Assembly (NCBI GenBank): GCA_038319625.1
Contig: JBBQDK010000150.1
Coordinates: forward strand, 1-5,704
Source of the DNA: JBBQDK01 sp038319625
GTDB taxonomy: Bacteria; Pseudomonadota; Gammaproteobacteria; JBBQDK01
Direction of reading: 5' to 3'
DNA: 5,704 bases
Below the pieces are notes generated by a model, which saw nothing but the letters and a program-made list of their open reading frames with translations, made no database searches and had not been told where the DNA came from. Every line of letters starts with the position of its first letter. The first letter of the stretch is position 1. The position numbers were made by a program, and so were the translations under genes. Shown piece by piece: positions 5,584-5,704 of the stretch.

Positions 5584-5609
5584 GCGCGCCGCGGGCCCCG
5601 CGGAGGCGC
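5584..5609 (+). other. GC-rich hairpin between rrn P1 and P2
   Basis: CCGCGG (5589-5594) and CCGCGG (5598-5603) flank a three-base loop, and GCGC (5584-5587) pairs with GCGC (5606-5609) beyond a small 1x2 internal loop. This gives ten base pairs, all G-C. It lies about 12 bases into the predicted P1 transcript and upstream of P2, so only P1 RNA carries it. No T-run follows, so it is not a classical terminator. It may stabilise the 5' end, cause pausing, or have no role. Confidence 0.6.
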
Positions 5610-5629
5610 ATCAGCGTATGTTTGTCATG

Positions 5630-5657
5630 TTGACGGGGAGAGCCGCAGGGCTATACT
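5630..5657 (+). promoter_or_regulatory. rrn P2 promoter
   Basis: TTGACG (-35, 5630-5635) and TATACT (-10, 5652-5657) are separated by 16 bases and match five of six consensus bases each. The -10 lies 92 bases downstream of the P1 -10, consistent with the tandem P1-P2 layout of gammaproteobacterial rRNA operons. Short complementary sequences AGGGC (5647-5651) and GCCCT (5663-5667) flank the -10. By analogy P2 should give basal rRNA transcription. Confidence 0.8.
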
Positions 5658-5669
5658 CCTCGGCCCTTT

Positions 5670-5690
5670 CTTCGGCCCTAGAGACCGAAG
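5670..5690 (+). promoter_or_regulatory. boxB-like hairpin of the rrn antitermination leader
   Basis: CTTCGG (5670-5675) and CCGAAG (5685-5690) form a perfect six-base-pair stem around a nine-base loop, immediately upstream of boxA. A hairpin in this position is the boxB element of rRNA leaders. Confidence 0.65.
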
Positions 5691-5703
5691 TGCTGTTTAA
5701 AAA
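5691..5703 (+). promoter_or_regulatory. boxA of the rrn antitermination leader
   Basis: TGCTGTTTAAAAA matches the enterobacterial rrn boxA (TGCTCTTTAACAA) at 11 of 13 positions, differing by G for C at position 5 and A for C at position 11. boxA RNA binds NusB-NusE (S10) and starts assembly of the rRNA antitermination complex. Its position after P2 and boxB supports the call and implies that 16S rRNA begins a short distance beyond the window edge. Confidence 0.7.
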
Positions 5704-5704
5704 T

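Noticed and set aside
5660..5704. Start of 16S rRNA inside the window
   Set aside because: The sequence ends at boxA, and the conserved 16S 5' end is not present.

Overview
The window looks like a chromosomal segment of a moderately GC-rich gammaproteobacterium. It carries four intact protein genes and ends in the promoter and leader region of a ribosomal RNA operon. The clue to the lineage is the order anmK - M23 endopeptidase - tyrS - rrn, which I recall from Pseudomonas and other gammaproteobacteria, together with E. coli-like tandem rrn P1/P2 promoters and a boxB/boxA antitermination leader. Genus cannot be fixed from the sequence. The short, cyanobacterial-looking citrate synthase would suit a less-studied lineage such as the sulfur-oxidising gammaproteobacteria, but that is only a guess.

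Layout. Positions 1-192 hold no gene. They contain an extreme G-run/C-run block (31-107) and a weak promoter for the next gene. Positions 193-1350 (+) encode citrate synthase. It converges on anmK (1410-2534, -), with 59 bp between them and no clear terminator. Upstream of anmK on the same strand lies an inner-membrane-anchored M23 (MepM-like) peptidoglycan endopeptidase (2664-4064, -, GTG start), 129 bp away, so the two probably form an operon. Positions 4065-4272 form a divergent control region: a good sigma-70 promoter drives the endopeptidase operon leftwards, and a less certain one drives tyrS rightwards. This region contains nested inverted repeats that could fold as a tyrS leader RNA. 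tyrS (4273-5493, +) encodes a class I tyrosyl-tRNA synthetase of the TyrZ-like type. Positions 5494-5704 hold a weak stem-loop, rrn P1, a GC-rich hairpin, rrn P2, a boxB-like hairpin and boxA. The 16S rRNA gene itself must lie beyond the right edge.

How the genes relate. AnmK (recycling of anhydro-MurNAc) and the M23 endopeptidase (cutting peptide cross-links) form a small cell-wall growth and recycling unit. TyrRS and the rrn operon are both translation functions and lie head to tail, with no convincing terminator between them. Citrate synthase (TCA cycle) has no evident functional link to the rest.

I see no mobile element, CRISPR array, phage gene or new protein system. The most interesting signals are non-coding: the nested inverted repeats before tyrS, the G/C homopolymer block before citrate synthase (which may be an assembly artefact), and the strong hairpin between the two rrn promoters.
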